A stretch of 64,000 bases of DNA from the NCBI GenBank assembly GCA_963701675.1, contig OY969623.1, forward strand, positions 2,542,001 through 2,606,000, given 5' to 3'. This stretch comes from G963701675 sp963701675. Its GTDB lineage: Bacteria > Planctomycetota > Planctomycetia > Gemmatales > Gemmataceae. Under the pieces are notes generated by a model. The model ran no database searches, was not told the origin of the DNA, and saw only the letters and a program-made list of their open reading frames with translations. Numbering within the stretch: position 1 is the stretch's first letter; every line of letters begins with the position of its first letter. The translations under genes and the position numbers were made by a program. Below, piece after piece: positions 9,023 to 17,133 of the stretch.

Positions 9023-9255
9023 GAGCAAATCCTCCAACAAAGGGTTAGGTGAGTGAATCCAAATCGGCTGTGGCCAAGACCAGAGCCAGAAAGTCAGGAC
9101 GATGGGTGAGCGGCGTCACCGGCGACGCCTGCACCTCAAACGCCCCGATGTCAATCGTGCCGTTCACGATCCGCGGGAATCCTGGCCCGCGCTGATCGAA
9201 CTCCGGCGCGTCGGTGTTATCGCCGGCATCGATGGCAGGGCTGCCGGGGAGAAGG
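7868..9255. repeat. Long direct repeat, copy A (~1.39 kb)
   Basis: This stretch covers most of the beta-helix gene at 7712-9022, the intergenic gap and the 3' end of the next gene. It reappears almost base for base at 35594-36981 in the same orientation (constant offset 27726). Both boundaries fall in sequence conserved among all beta-helix genes: the segment encoding the DQRGPGFPRIVNG region on one side and GSPAIDAG on the other. This is what homologous recombination between family members would leave. Confidence 0.85.
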
Positions 9256-10413
9256 GCCATCGTTAAGGTTGGGCCGCCGTTGTCGGCGAGGGGGCCGAGC
9301 ATGGGATCGACGTCGAGGAGGTCGGAGTCGTCGTAGCCAGCGCCGCCGGCGCTGTTTCCGAACACGTTGAACGTCGAGGACGTCAGCTTACCGGAAAAGT
9401 CGGAACCGGTGTTCGCCGAATTCCCTGCGACGATGGTGTTGCGAAGCGAGGTAACCTGATTATCAAGGCCGGAGTTATGTATGCCGCCCCCTCGGGCTGA
9501 CGAATAATTAGACAGGGCCGTGTTGCCAGCGATCGTGCTATTCGACATCATCAACAACGAGCCGGACTCGTGGTATATACCGGCACCGCCTGAAACTCCT
9601 GAGTAAAGTTCATCGATGGTCTGATCGGTTTGATTGTCGGCAATCGTGCTGTTGCGAATCGCCACGGCGCCGGCGTTATATAGACCACCCCCACGAGGTA
9701 GCGCGAATGCATACACGGTGGCCTTCGAAATTGCCGCATTCCCCGAAATAGTACTGCTGTCAATCGTGAGAGTGCCATCGCTGTAAATGCCGCCCCCTTC
9801 CGTAACATGGCCGAACGCGGTGTTACCGGATATAGTGCTGAAAGATACGTCCACGCGGCCCTTCTGATTATAAATACCGGCGCCCCGGACTGTACTGGGA
9901 ATGGTGGCCCCGCCGGTTGCATTATTGCTCACCACGCTGTTGTGGATCGCCAACACGCCGGTCGCGTCGTTGTAGATGCCGCTTCCTAAACCATTGATGA
10001 CGACGCAGTCTTGAATCAATAGAGTGCCGGCGTTATGCACTCCCGATCCCAATGTCCTGTCGCCGTTGGCAATCCAAAGACCCGAGATTTCGGCATGAAC
10101 CCCAGTCGTGACGGTGAAGATGCCGTATTCGCCGCCGGTGTCGCGGCGCACCGCGAGAAGAGCAGGCCCGGGCCCCTGGATATCTGTGTCCGATGACAGA
10201 TCAGGTAACACGCCAGTGAGGTTGATTATCCCCGTCACCGCAAAGTCAATCACATCCGGCCCTGGCTCGGCGTTTACCTTGTTGATGCAGTACCGCAAAT
10301 CGCCTCGGAGACCCTTGCCCATGCCCGTGTCACTTAGCCGGGTGACGTGGCAGGTGGACAGAAGCGTGCGGTCTTCGAGGGGTTCCAACCTGGGTGTTTG
10401 CGCGAGATTTCAT
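9045..10413 (-). CDS. Beta-helix repeat protein, N-terminal frame problem
   Basis: The main open frame starts at TTG 10388 inside the motif (LEPLEDRTLLSTCHVTRL). A better start is ATG 10413 (MKSRANTQ), with AGGAGG five bases upstream, but it is one base out of frame, so an indel near 10390-10396 is likely. The product has RYCINKVNAEPGPDVIDF, the INLTGVLPDLSSDTDIQ block, beta-helix rungs (GAGIYNQKG, GGGIYSDGTLTI, STISGN) and PGSPAIDAGDNTDAPEFD / NGTIDIGAFEVQ, ending RPDFLALVLATADLDSLT. The same 3' end recurs in 36771-37814 because both lie in the long repeat. Probably an exported surface protein. Confidence 0.83.
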
Positions 10414-10422
10414 TTCTGCCTC

Positions 10423-11178
10423 CTAGTCGTCCTCAGCAAGGTTCGCTGTGATAAGAATTGCAAGGTGATCAGGCGCGGTAGGCGCACCCATCGCCTGCAC
10501 CTCGAAGGCCCCGATGTCAATCGCGCCGTTCACGATTCGCGGAAAACCGGGGCCGCGTTGGTCCCACTCAGGAGCGTCGGTGTTGTCGCCGGCGTCGATG
10601 GCGGGGCTGCCGGGGAGGAGAGCTCGCGTAGGGGTAAGGCCGCCGTTGTCCACGAGATGGTCAAGCATCGGGTCAACGTTGAGGATGTCGGTATTGTCGT
10701 AGCCCGATCCCCCATTCTCATCGGAAATTAGGTTGTGCCCTTGGGAAGTGATCGAGCCGGCAATGTCAGAGCCGAAGCCGGCCCAATTCTCACCAACAAT
10801 CGTGTTTCGGATGATTACAGTATCAGACGTATCAATGAACAACCCGCCGCCATCGCCACCTCCCTGGGCAATGTTGTACGCGATCGTCGAATGTGTAATT
10901 ACGCTGAGGCTAGCATCGATGTAGATGCCGCCACCTGTTTGTGCGTCATTGTCCCCGATTGTGCAATTGCGGACGATCATCATCCCATTTGAGAGATTGG
11001 CAATCCCGCCGCCGTGGCCGGACTCCGTATGCGGATCAATTGCGGAATTGCGCTCGATAGTGCTGCTGTCGACCGAGAGAATGCCTTCGTTGTATATTCC
11101 ACCGCCGAACACAGAGTTGCCACCGCTGAACACATTGGTGACCGAGTTGTCCGTGATCGTAACGCCAGAGGTTGACAA
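10423..11178 (-). CDS. Beta-helix repeat protein, 3' part of a frameshifted gene
   Basis: This frame continues the gene begun at 11735. Family sequence resumes at LSTSGVTITDNSV and goes on with GGGIYNEGILSVDSST rungs, DNGGLTPTRALLPGSPAID, NGAIDIGAFEVQ and a short ending LAILITANLAEDD. The upstream frame is lost at the C5 run 11201-11205; a sixth C would restore RAGGGVFNSGSLSTSG. The stop lies 9 bases before the next gene's ATG. Confidence 0.8.
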   Translation of the reverse strand: MSTSGVTITDNSVTNVFSGGNSVFGGGIYNEGILSVDSSTIERNSAIDPHTESGHGGGIANLSNGMMIVRNCTIGDNDAQTGGGIYIDASLSVITHSTIAYNIAQGGGDGGGLFIDTSDTVIIRNTIVGENWAGFGSDIAGSITSQGHNLISDENGGSGYDNTDILNVDPMLDHLVDNGGLTPTRALLPGSPAIDAGDNTDAPEWDQRGPGFPRIVNGAIDIGAFEVQAMGAPTAPDHLAILITANLAEDD

Positions 11179-11735
11179 ACTGCCAGAATTGAAAACCCCG
11201 CCCCCGCGCGCAAGCTGCTCGAAGCAATTGCGGAACCTAACCCGACGAGGCTATCGCGGATCGTCAGATCACCCGCGTTGTAAATCCCAGCACCGTCCGC
11301 ATCGGCACCCGAAGTTTTGCCATTGAGCATGCTAAGACCGGAGATTTGCACCTTGGCGCCAGCAGCAATTTTGAAGATTCGGAGAAGTGGACCGCTCTGC
11401 GGTGTACCGTTCCGTGCAATCCACAGACGATCTTTGCCGGGCCCTAGAATTTCAATATCCGTTGAGAGGTCGGGGAGCGCACTGTTGAGATAGATGGTCT
11501 CGCCCTGCATTGTAAAGTCAATCGCATCCGGCCCCGGCTCGGTGTTCACCTTGTTGATGCAATAGCGCAGGTCCCCGCGGAAGCCTTTGCCCACGCCGTT
11601 GTCGCTGAGGCGGGTGACGTGGCAGGTGGAGAGGAGCCGACGCTCTTCCAGAGGCTCCAGTCGCAGGCGGGTTAATCGAGTCAGTGGCGAGTGCTTTCGA
11701 TAAGTCTTTGCTTGGATTAGGGTTAGCCAAGTCAC
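10980..11735 (-). CDS. Beta-helix repeat protein, 5' part of a frameshifted gene
   Basis: A GTG start at 11735 (VTWLTLIQAKTYR) follows GGGAGGGG by about five bases; the paralog at 38079 has ATG at the same place. The N-terminus carries LEPLEERRLLSTCHVTRL, GFRGDLRYCINKVN, a family block ending DLSTDIEILGPG, and GAGIYNAGDLTI. The frame runs out of family sequence after about 11205 and ends at 10980. This gene heads the run of beta-helix genes extending down to 5088; its upstream region holds the conserved element at 11798-11843. Confidence 0.8.
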   Translation of the reverse strand: MTWLTLIQAKTYRKHSPLTRLTRLRLEPLEERRLLSTCHVTRLSDNGVGKGFRGDLRYCINKVNTEPGPDAIDFTMQGETIYLNSALPDLSTDIEILGPGKDRLWIARNGTPQSGPLLRIFKIAAGAKVQISGLSMLNGKTSGADADGAGIYNAGDLTIRDSLVGLGSAIASSSLRAGAGFSILAVCQPLALRSRTTRSPMCSAVATLCSAVEYTTKAFSRSTAALSSAIPQLIRIRSPATAAGLPISQMG

Positions 11736-11950
11736 AGGTCCCCTCCCAAAGAAAAAATCGCGTGCGCGCACAACGCACGCGTACGAGTCCCTACTACTAA
11801 AAGGGTGATTTGGAGCCAAAACCGGACGCGCGATTTGGGAATTTCTTCGATTTTCTCGAAAATTATCGTGGAATGAGTCACGCGTCGAGGGGGCCCGGAA
11901 TGCTGATCGCGGTGACCGTAGCCATCCTCAACGATTGACGACGGTGCTTT
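11520..11950. repeat. Duplicated gene-head plus upstream region, copy A
   Basis: The sequence from the LEPLEERRLLS-coding region through about 215 bases upstream of the start is repeated, with a few indels and substitutions, at 37865-38292. The non-coding part is as well conserved as the coding part. That suggests a fairly recent duplication, or selection on the upstream region. Confidence 0.75.
11798..11843 (-). promoter_or_regulatory. Conserved upstream element (copy 1 of 3)
   Basis: A ~45-base block containing GGTGATTTGGAGCCAAAACC and then GGACGCGCGATTTGG (plus-strand reading) lies 60-110 bases upstream of the start at 11735. Close versions occur at 38142-38186 and 43755-43800, each upstream of a minus-strand beta-helix gene. 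No convincing -35/-10 pair is seen, so its action (promoter, operator or leader RNA) is inferred only from position and conservation. Confidence 0.5.
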
Positions 11951-12194
11951 AGCGGGGAGCCTTCCGCTTTCGCTTTCGGTAAAACCCGTCAATGTTCAAG
12001 CGACATCGGCAACACATCACCGCACACAAAGTACGACGGATCCGTCGTGCCACTTCGTGATCGGGCATCTTTCCCAACAATGCCACTTCCTGTGGCCTCG
12101 TCGAAGCCGAGTTGTGCCTTCGGTGGTTGCGGGTATGTCGAGCGCTCTTCGCCACTTCCGGACCGTGAAGGGACAAACGCACCACCAATGACAA
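11949..12194 (-). pseudogene. Possible remnant of a small helix-turn-helix (Myb/SANT-like) protein
   Basis: The last third of this frame reads QEVALLGKMPDHEVARRI followed by a Cys/Arg-rich stretch ending RCRLNI. This resembles the 'EEIALLG...D.EVARRLGRT..AV..RR..LGI' segment of small DNA-binding-like proteins I recall from planctomycetes. The upstream residues are low-complexity Arg/His-rich and no convincing start or ribosome-binding site is present, so a decayed gene or fragment is more likely than an intact one. The rest of 11850-12299 shows no supported gene. Confidence 0.3.
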
Positions 12195-12299
12195 ATGGCG
12201 ATTGCTGATTCACCACGGACCGCCCTTACTAAGTCGCCGCATAGGTACAGATCGCGCCGCTGATTCCCAGGACTTGGCGGTATGAATTCGCGATGTTCG

Positions 12300-12545
12300 T
12301 TAGTCGCGCCTGGAGTAGATAACGATGCGTTTGCGTTCTGCGAGGAACTTGACTCCCAAGGCTGATACAGAAACCATCGCCTCCGAGCCGTGAGAATGAC
12401 GCTCTATTAACCCGCGTTCATTAGCGTCTTCCCAAACCGGAAGTCGCGGACAGGATGTCCGCCAAGCCTCCATCACCTCTCGATACGGCCTGGCATTGGG
12501 CCACTCAAGGAGATCGAGGATCAAAGCGTCAACCGGATCTGCCAT
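12300..12545 (-). CDS. Small conserved-looking protein, possible winged helix (81 aa)
   Basis: From the internal ATG at 12545 the product reads MADPVDALILDLLEWPNARP and continues through EVMEAWRTSCPRLPVWEDAN to an EAMVSVSALGVKFLAERK end. Length, the alternating helix pattern and the final 'V..lG..fL..R' strand-helix resemble small winged-helix proteins, but I do not recognise a named family. Another small protein at 60821-61138 has a similar plan (LIAFGWIE ... RVTSSGVRAL). It sits downstream of the ThuA gene on the same strand with about 60 bases between. Function unknown. Confidence 0.55.
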   Translation of the reverse strand: MADPVDALILDLLEWPNARPYREVMEAWRTSCPRLPVWEDANERGLIERHSHGSEAMVSVSALGVKFLAERKRIVIYSRRD

Positions 12546-12608
12546 AATCCACACCGATCCGCGTGAATCCACGAACCTGGTTTGCGTGAGTATAAGCCCG
12601 TCTCGTCG

Positions 12609-13403
12609 TTACTTCTTTCCTTTGATTTCCTCAGGCACCGCCGTACGAGCTTCGCCTGTTGCCGCCCATTCGACGCCACGGATCATCAGGATTTGAAATC
12701 CCAAACTCTTCATCGCTTCCACATCATGACCCAGTACGTTTTCGCACACTCGCCCGTTGCCAAAACTTGCGACCCAAACGACGGGTTCGTGTTTTCCGCT
12801 GTTCTTGGCATCAATGGTAGTATCCGCGAAGGCGGTTGCGAGCACCGTACTATCCGGAAGCATTACCGAGTTCTGATAGAGTTCGTCGTTGGCATGGCGG
12901 AATTCCGAAGGCATTCCCTTCATGATGGAATGGTCGCGATTGCGAATGTCCACCTTAAATACATGTCGCTTACCGTGGTTGCCTTGCGTACGCCAACCAC
13001 CTGCAATCATTCGTTCAAAATCCTTGTCAAACGGCGTGCCACTGGTGAATGCTGAGGACGCGTGGTGATAGACTACCAAGCCCTTACCAGCACGGACCGC
13101 ATCAACGAGTGATTTCTTGTTTTCCTCGGACCAGCGCGTGTCGGGACCGCCGTTGCGCGTGTCTTTATAGTTGAGAAGATAAACGTCGTACTTCGCCAAG
13201 TTTGCTGGCGTGAGATGTTTCATGGGTGTCTCAGTCACGTCCACTCTCATGCCGGCGCGAGTTAGAAAGTCCTTGATGAAAGGCGTCGTCTCTTTCCAAG
13301 CATGTCCATGATCGCCGGTGATCACCAGTACTTTGATTGGCTCCGGTTCGCCGTACATCCACGGAACCGATAGCAACAATGAAGCAAGAACTGTCCATCC
13401 CAT
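12609..13403 (-). CDS. ThuA domain protein with signal peptide
   Basis: The first ~18 residues (MGWTVLASLLLSVPWMYG) form a signal peptide. The ThuA/glutamine-amidotransferase-like fold follows: KVLVITGDHGHAWKET near residues 24-39, LLNYKDTRNGGPDTRW in the middle, and GKGLVVYHHASSAF. ThuA-like proteins occur with trehalose or other sugar-utilisation genes; here no such partners are present, so the substrate is open. The 264-residue length is normal for a single-domain member. The ATG at 13403 follows AAAGGAGAA. The Shine-Dalgarno lies just downstream of the orphan beta-helix tail fragment at 13435-13513, so the gene abuts cluster debris. Confidence 0.88.
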   Translation of the reverse strand: MGWTVLASLLLSVPWMYGEPEPIKVLVITGDHGHAWKETTPFIKDFLTRAGMRVDVTETPMKHLTPANLAKYDVYLLNYKDTRNGGPDTRWSEENKKSLVDAVRAGKGLVVYHHASSAFTSGTPFDKDFERMIAGGWRTQGNHGKRHVFKVDIRNRDHSIMKGMPSEFRHANDELYQNSVMLPDSTVLATAFADTTIDAKNSGKHEPVVWVASFGNGRVCENVLGHDVEAMKSLGFQILMIRGVEWAATGEARTAVPEEIKGKK

Positions 13404-13434
13404 CGTAAGTTCTCCTTTCCCGCAGCGACAGTCA

Positions 13435-13513
13435 GTTCGCCGCCGAAATCGGCCGTTATCATTACTGCCAGTGTGTTGGCCATTTCCGGCGCACCCGTCG
13501 CCTGCACCTCGAA
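13435..13513 (-). pseudogene. Orphan beta-helix C-terminal tail fragment
   Basis: Directly after the stop of the FG-GAP gene (13516) the minus strand encodes AFEVQATGAPEMANTLAVMI and then TADFGGEL. This matches the end of the beta-helix proteins (GAFEVQATGAPAI ... LLMLITADLFD at 48951). No beta-helix body precedes it. It is a leftover 3' end, with the junction at the GAFEVQ codons. Confidence 0.7.
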
Positions 13514-13515
13514 TG

Positions 13516-16500
13516 CTACAAGTTCCAGTTCATGATCATGTCGTCCTCCAGCATATCACCGCGCACGGCAACCGCGCGGATGACTCGGTTAACTAACTTC
13601 GTGCTCGGCCTCACATTCGTGGGTTGCAACCCTCCGGAATCGCTCGGGTGTTTCTCCTTCCATACACCGCCGGTGGGCCAGCAAGCCATTTGGACTTGTC
13701 GGCATCGTTCATCGCCGCCAACCTGTTCATCGCTGGCTATTAATTCCGTGTGGCCGTCGCCATTGTAGTCACCAAACTTTACGTTCTCGGCGTTTGAGGA
13801 TCGTTCCGGTGATATGGATGGCATCGGCGTCCAATCCCCCGCGTTGGTGAGCACGACAACCCCGGTGAAGTTTACGACTGCAAGATCTGCGTCGCCGTCG
13901 CCGTCGAAGTCGCCGGACGCGAGAGAGACAGGAAAGTTTCCTACTGCATAACTTTGGGTGTCGAAGGTGCTATCGACCGTGCCCAAGAGCACGGTGACGG
14001 TTCCGCCGGTATAGTTGCCGGTGGCCAGGTCTGCGATGCCGTCCGAATTGAAGTCGTCGACGATGACCGCTTGAGGTCGAGCACCCACAGCGAGACTCTG
14101 CGGCGGTTGAAAAGATCCATCGCCGTTGCCTAGAAGCAGACTGACCGTCCCTGCGGTGAGGGCGTTTGCCACCGCGAGATCGGATTGGCCGTCGGCGTTG
14201 AAATCGCCGACCGCTAAGGCAAGAGGGGCGTTTCCGGCCGCATATTCAACGGACGATACAAACGTGCCGTCACCGGCGCCTATGAGAATGCTTACGGTAG
14301 TGCCCGCACCGTTCTTACCGTAATTGCTCACGGCGAGATCGGCAAAACCGTCCGCGGTGAAGTCCGCCATGGCGATGCCGACCGGGAAGAACCCGACGGT
14401 AACGCTTCCGCCATCGACGAACACGCCGTCGCCAGTACCCAATAGCACCGTCACGCTGCCGGGGGAGGAAGAATTGTTGTCCGGATAATTCACCACGGCG
14501 ATATCGGGCATGCCGTCACCGTTCAGGTCGCCGACCACGAGGCTTATGGGCGATGGACCGGCCGGAAAGGCTCGCACCGCCGCGAATCCATCCGCTGTTC
14601 CCAAAACCACGGCCACCGTTCCAGGAGCCGGGTAAGAGGTGTCATTGACGTTAGGAACCACCAGGTCCATCCGGCCATCCCCATCGAAATCACCCACCGC
14701 GACGTCTTGCGGATCGAACCCGGCGACATATTTTTCCATGAACTGGAACGTGCCGTCGCCGTTGCCGCGCAACACGGTTACGCTGGGAAACGTGCCGCTG
14801 GACCCGGCGACTCCCGCGGCCACGACGATGTCGTCGTCGCCATCCCCGTCCAGGTCCGCCACGGTCCCGCGGTGCGAAGTGCCGGTCGCGTATGGGACCG
14901 CGGGCTGAAAAGTCGCATCGCCATTGCCGAGGAGCACCGCGACTCGGCCATTGAGCGAGTCGAAGACGACCGCGACGTCCTGGTTGCCATCACCGTTGAA
15001 GTCTCCGATTTCTACGTCATTCGGGGAACCGGAACTCCCCGCCGATTGGCTGACAGCGGGCCGAAAAGTGCCATCGCCGTTCCCCACCAGAACACCGATG
15101 GTCGTAGTGCCTTTGTTCGCTGTTACCAGGTCTTGGATGCCGTCGTTGTCAAAGTCGCCGACCGCTACACTAGGTGTACTCGATGCGGTGGGATAAGTGA
15201 CTTGGGGCTTAAAGGTGCCGTCGCCATTGCCGAGCATGACTTTGACGAAAGCGCTGGAACCGGCGCTGACCAGGTCCTGGAAGCCATCGGCATTGAAATC
15301 TCCGACGGCCACGCCTTGGCCGGAACCGCCGTGTAAAGCCGCGGTCTGAAATGTTCCATCGCCGTTGCCTAGAAGAAGCCGATACGGCGTCACGAGGTCG
15401 AGTACGCCGTCGCCGTTGAATTCGCCGACCGCCACTGCATTGGCGTTGGAGCCCGTGCTGTATGTAATGGGCGCTTGGAAGGCGCCGTCGCCGTTCCCTA
15501 AGAGCACGCTGACCTTTCCCATGTTGGTGTAGGCCGCAATGGCGAGGTCCAATTGTCCGTCGGAATTGAAGTCGCCGATGGCGACTGCTTGCGCCTCATC
15601 GCCGGCGGGGTATTCCGGGGCGCCGGCGAATAAGGTTCCGTCGCCGTTGCCCGGAACGATGCTGACGTGTCCCGTAGCGCCAAACTCATTGAAAACAGCG
15701 ACTGCGACGTCCGTTTGGCCGTCGCCATCAAAGTCCGCCGTCGCAGCCGATGAGGGAAACTTACCGGCTTCATAAGCTGCCGGTGTCCCAAATCCGCCCC
15801 CGGATTCCCCCAAGATGACGCTAATTGCGCCGTATCTCTCGTCCGACGCTACGGCGAAGTCGATGTCGCCATCGCCGTTGAAATCAGCGGCCGCGAGGTC
15901 CGCCGGTTCTATACCCGCGGCATACGTCGGGGCCGCGACGAATTCACCTCCGCCTTCGGCGGGAAGGAGAGTCACTGTGCTGTTGGTCCCGACGCTATTT
16001 GCGGCGACAATGTCCGGCACGCCATCGCCGGTGAAGTCATAAATCGCCACGGCGACAGGATTCGCGCCAGCCGCGTAACCGGCTGCCGGTTTGAAGGTGG
16101 CGTCGCCCCGGCCGAGAAGCACGTTCAAGCCGTCGCCCGCGCCATAGCTGGGCTCGTCGTCGCTGGCCACGGCGAGATCGAGAATGCCGTCGGCGTCGAG
16201 GTCGGCGGCTTGGACGCTCGCTGGGGTTTGGTTAACAAGAAGCGTGGGTCCGGGCTGAAAAGAGCCGTCGCCGGTTCCGATCCAAACGGCTACCGTGTTG
16301 TTGTCCGAAGCGGTATTTGCAGCCGCAAAATCTGGATGGCCGTCGCCGTTGAAATCCCCCGTATCAAGTGCCCCAGGGGAGCCGCCCGCGTGGGCAGGGC
16401 CAAGTTGAAACGTCCCGTCGCCGTTTCCTAACAATGCGACGAAATGGCCTTGCGTGGGATGGTAACCTGAGGCCACGAGATCGATCCAACCGTCGCCATT

Positions 16501-16584
16501 GATGTCATCCACCGCCAGCGCGCGGCTTCGTGCCGATGTCATAACTCGCGCTGCTCTGAAATGTGCCGTTGCCGACGCCGTCAA
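13516..16584 (-). CDS. Large FG-GAP/VCBS beta-propeller protein, 3' part of a frameshifted gene
   Basis: This 1022-codon frame carries about 17 FG-GAP units (ADFNGDGDIDFAVA, DLDGDGDDDIVVA, DFNSDGIADLATG and similar) with GNGDGTF turns throughout, enough for two or more seven-bladed propellers. Family sequence starts at LAVDDINGDGWIDLV; the first ~20 residues are out-of-frame. The 5' part is 16505-17095. The C-terminus departs from the WPPLPIGDGPRP tail: after NAGDWTPMPSISPERSS it contains a further DYNGDGHTELIA unit and ends IIMNWNL-like (DMIMNWNL), immediately before the orphan beta-helix tail. The original tail may therefore have been lost by recombination. Joined length about 1180 residues. 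Exported protein by family inference. Confidence 0.83.
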   Translation of the reverse strand: MTASATAHFRAARVMTSARSRALAVDDINGDGWIDLVASGYHPTQGHFVALLGNGDGTFQLGPAHAGGSPGALDTGDFNGDGHPDFAAANTASDNNTVAVWIGTGDGSFQPGPTLLVNQTPASVQAADLDADGILDLAVASDDEPSYGAGDGLNVLLGRGDATFKPAAGYAAGANPVAVAIYDFTGDGVPDIVAANSVGTNSTVTLLPAEGGGEFVAAPTYAAGIEPADLAAADFNGDGDIDFAVASDERYGAISVILGESGGGFGTPAAYEAGKFPSSAATADFDGDGQTDVAVAVFNEFGATGHVSIVPGNGDGTLFAGAPEYPAGDEAQAVAIGDFNSDGQLDLAIAAYTNMGKVSVLLGNGDGAFQAPITYSTGSNANAVAVGEFNGDGVLDLVTPYRLLLGNGDGTFQTAALHGGSGQGVAVGDFNADGFQDLVSAGSSAFVKVMLGNGDGTFKPQVTYPTASSTPSVAVGDFDNDGIQDLVTANKGTTTIGVLVGNGDGTFRPAVSQSAGSSGSPNDVEIGDFNGDGNQDVAVVFDSLNGRVAVLLGNGDATFQPAVPYATGTSHRGTVADLDGDGDDDIVVAAGVAGSSGTFPSVTVLRGNGDGTFQFMEKYVAGFDPQDVAVGDFDGDGRMDLVVPNVNDTSYPAPGTVAVVLGTADGFAAVRAFPAGPSPISLVVGDLNGDGMPDIAVVNYPDNNSSSPGSVTVLLGTGDGVFVDGGSVTVGFFPVGIAMADFTADGFADLAVSNYGKNGAGTTVSILIGAGDGTFVSSVEYAAGNAPLALAVGDFNADGQSDLAVANALTAGTVSLLLGNGDGSFQPPQSLAVGARPQAVIVDDFNSDGIADLATGNYTGGTVTVLLGTVDSTFDTQSYAVGNFPVSLASGDFDGDGDADLAVVNFTGVVVLTNAGDWTPMPSISPERSSNAENVKFGDYNGDGHTELIASDEQVGGDERCRQVQMACWPTGGVWKEKHPSDSGGLQPTNVRPSTKLVNRVIRAVAVRGDMLEDDMIMNWNL

Positions 16585-17095
16585 AGATACTTACCAGTCC
16601 ACTGACATTGTTCGCCACTGCCAGATCGAGAATGCCATCGCCGTCCCAATCCGCCATGCTCAACGCTATCGGCGTTGGACCGACGGCAAAGGCGACCGGG
16701 CGGCGAAACAGGCCGGTGCCCGAGCCACGCAGGATCGCCACGGTGCCACTGTCTAGATTGGTGACGACGAGATCGGTGCGGCCATCACCGTTGACGTCGC
16801 CGGCGGCAATTGAGCTCGGCGACGAACCACCGGTGGGAAAACTCGTTGCTGCACCAAACACGCCGCCGCCGGTGTTCAGAAGCACGCTCACTTTGCCCGG
16901 GGTTGTTTGATTCGTAATGGCGATGTCCTGCAACCCGTCGCCATTGAAGTCGTGGGCCACCATGTCAGTTGGGTTCGTCCCCGCAGGGTAAACCGGCGGC
17001 GTGACGAATGCAGGAAGGTCGCGGCGCTCCAGGGTTTCCAAGATAAGCCACTTCCGCCCAAAACGGTTCGCGAGTCGAGGAAGTCGTCGAGTCAT
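16505..17095 (-). CDS. Large FG-GAP/VCBS beta-propeller protein, 5' part of a frameshifted gene
   Basis: The start ATG at 17095 (MTRRLPRLANRFGRK) follows GGAGG by nine bases. LETLERRDLPAF is followed by FG-GAP units HDFNGDGLQDIAI, DVNGDGRTDLV and DWDGDGILDLAVA. The frame ends at 16505 after SYDIGTKPRA, whereas the family continues LAVDDINGDG in the adjacent frame. One missing base in the CGCGCG stretch near 16517-16524 explains the break. The head and the 3' end of the upstream gene closely resemble the arrangement around 32950-33300. Confidence 0.83.
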   Translation of the reverse strand: MTRRLPRLANRFGRKWLILETLERRDLPAFVTPPVYPAGTNPTDMVAHDFNGDGLQDIAITNQTTPGKVSVLLNTGGGVFGAATSFPTGGSSPSSIAAGDVNGDGRTDLVVTNLDSGTVAILRGSGTGLFRRPVAFAVGPTPIALSMADWDGDGILDLAVANNVSGLVSIFDGVGNGTFQSSASYDIGTKPRAGGG

Positions 17096-17133
17096 TGGGT
17101 CAGTCCTCCAGTGCAAGCGTAATGGCTTCGTGG

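Noticed and set aside
11850..12299. Possible transposon end or small RNA in the long gap upstream of the beta-helix run
   Set aside because: No terminal inverted repeats, target duplication or convincing hairpin; only a weak helix-turn-helix remnant was found.
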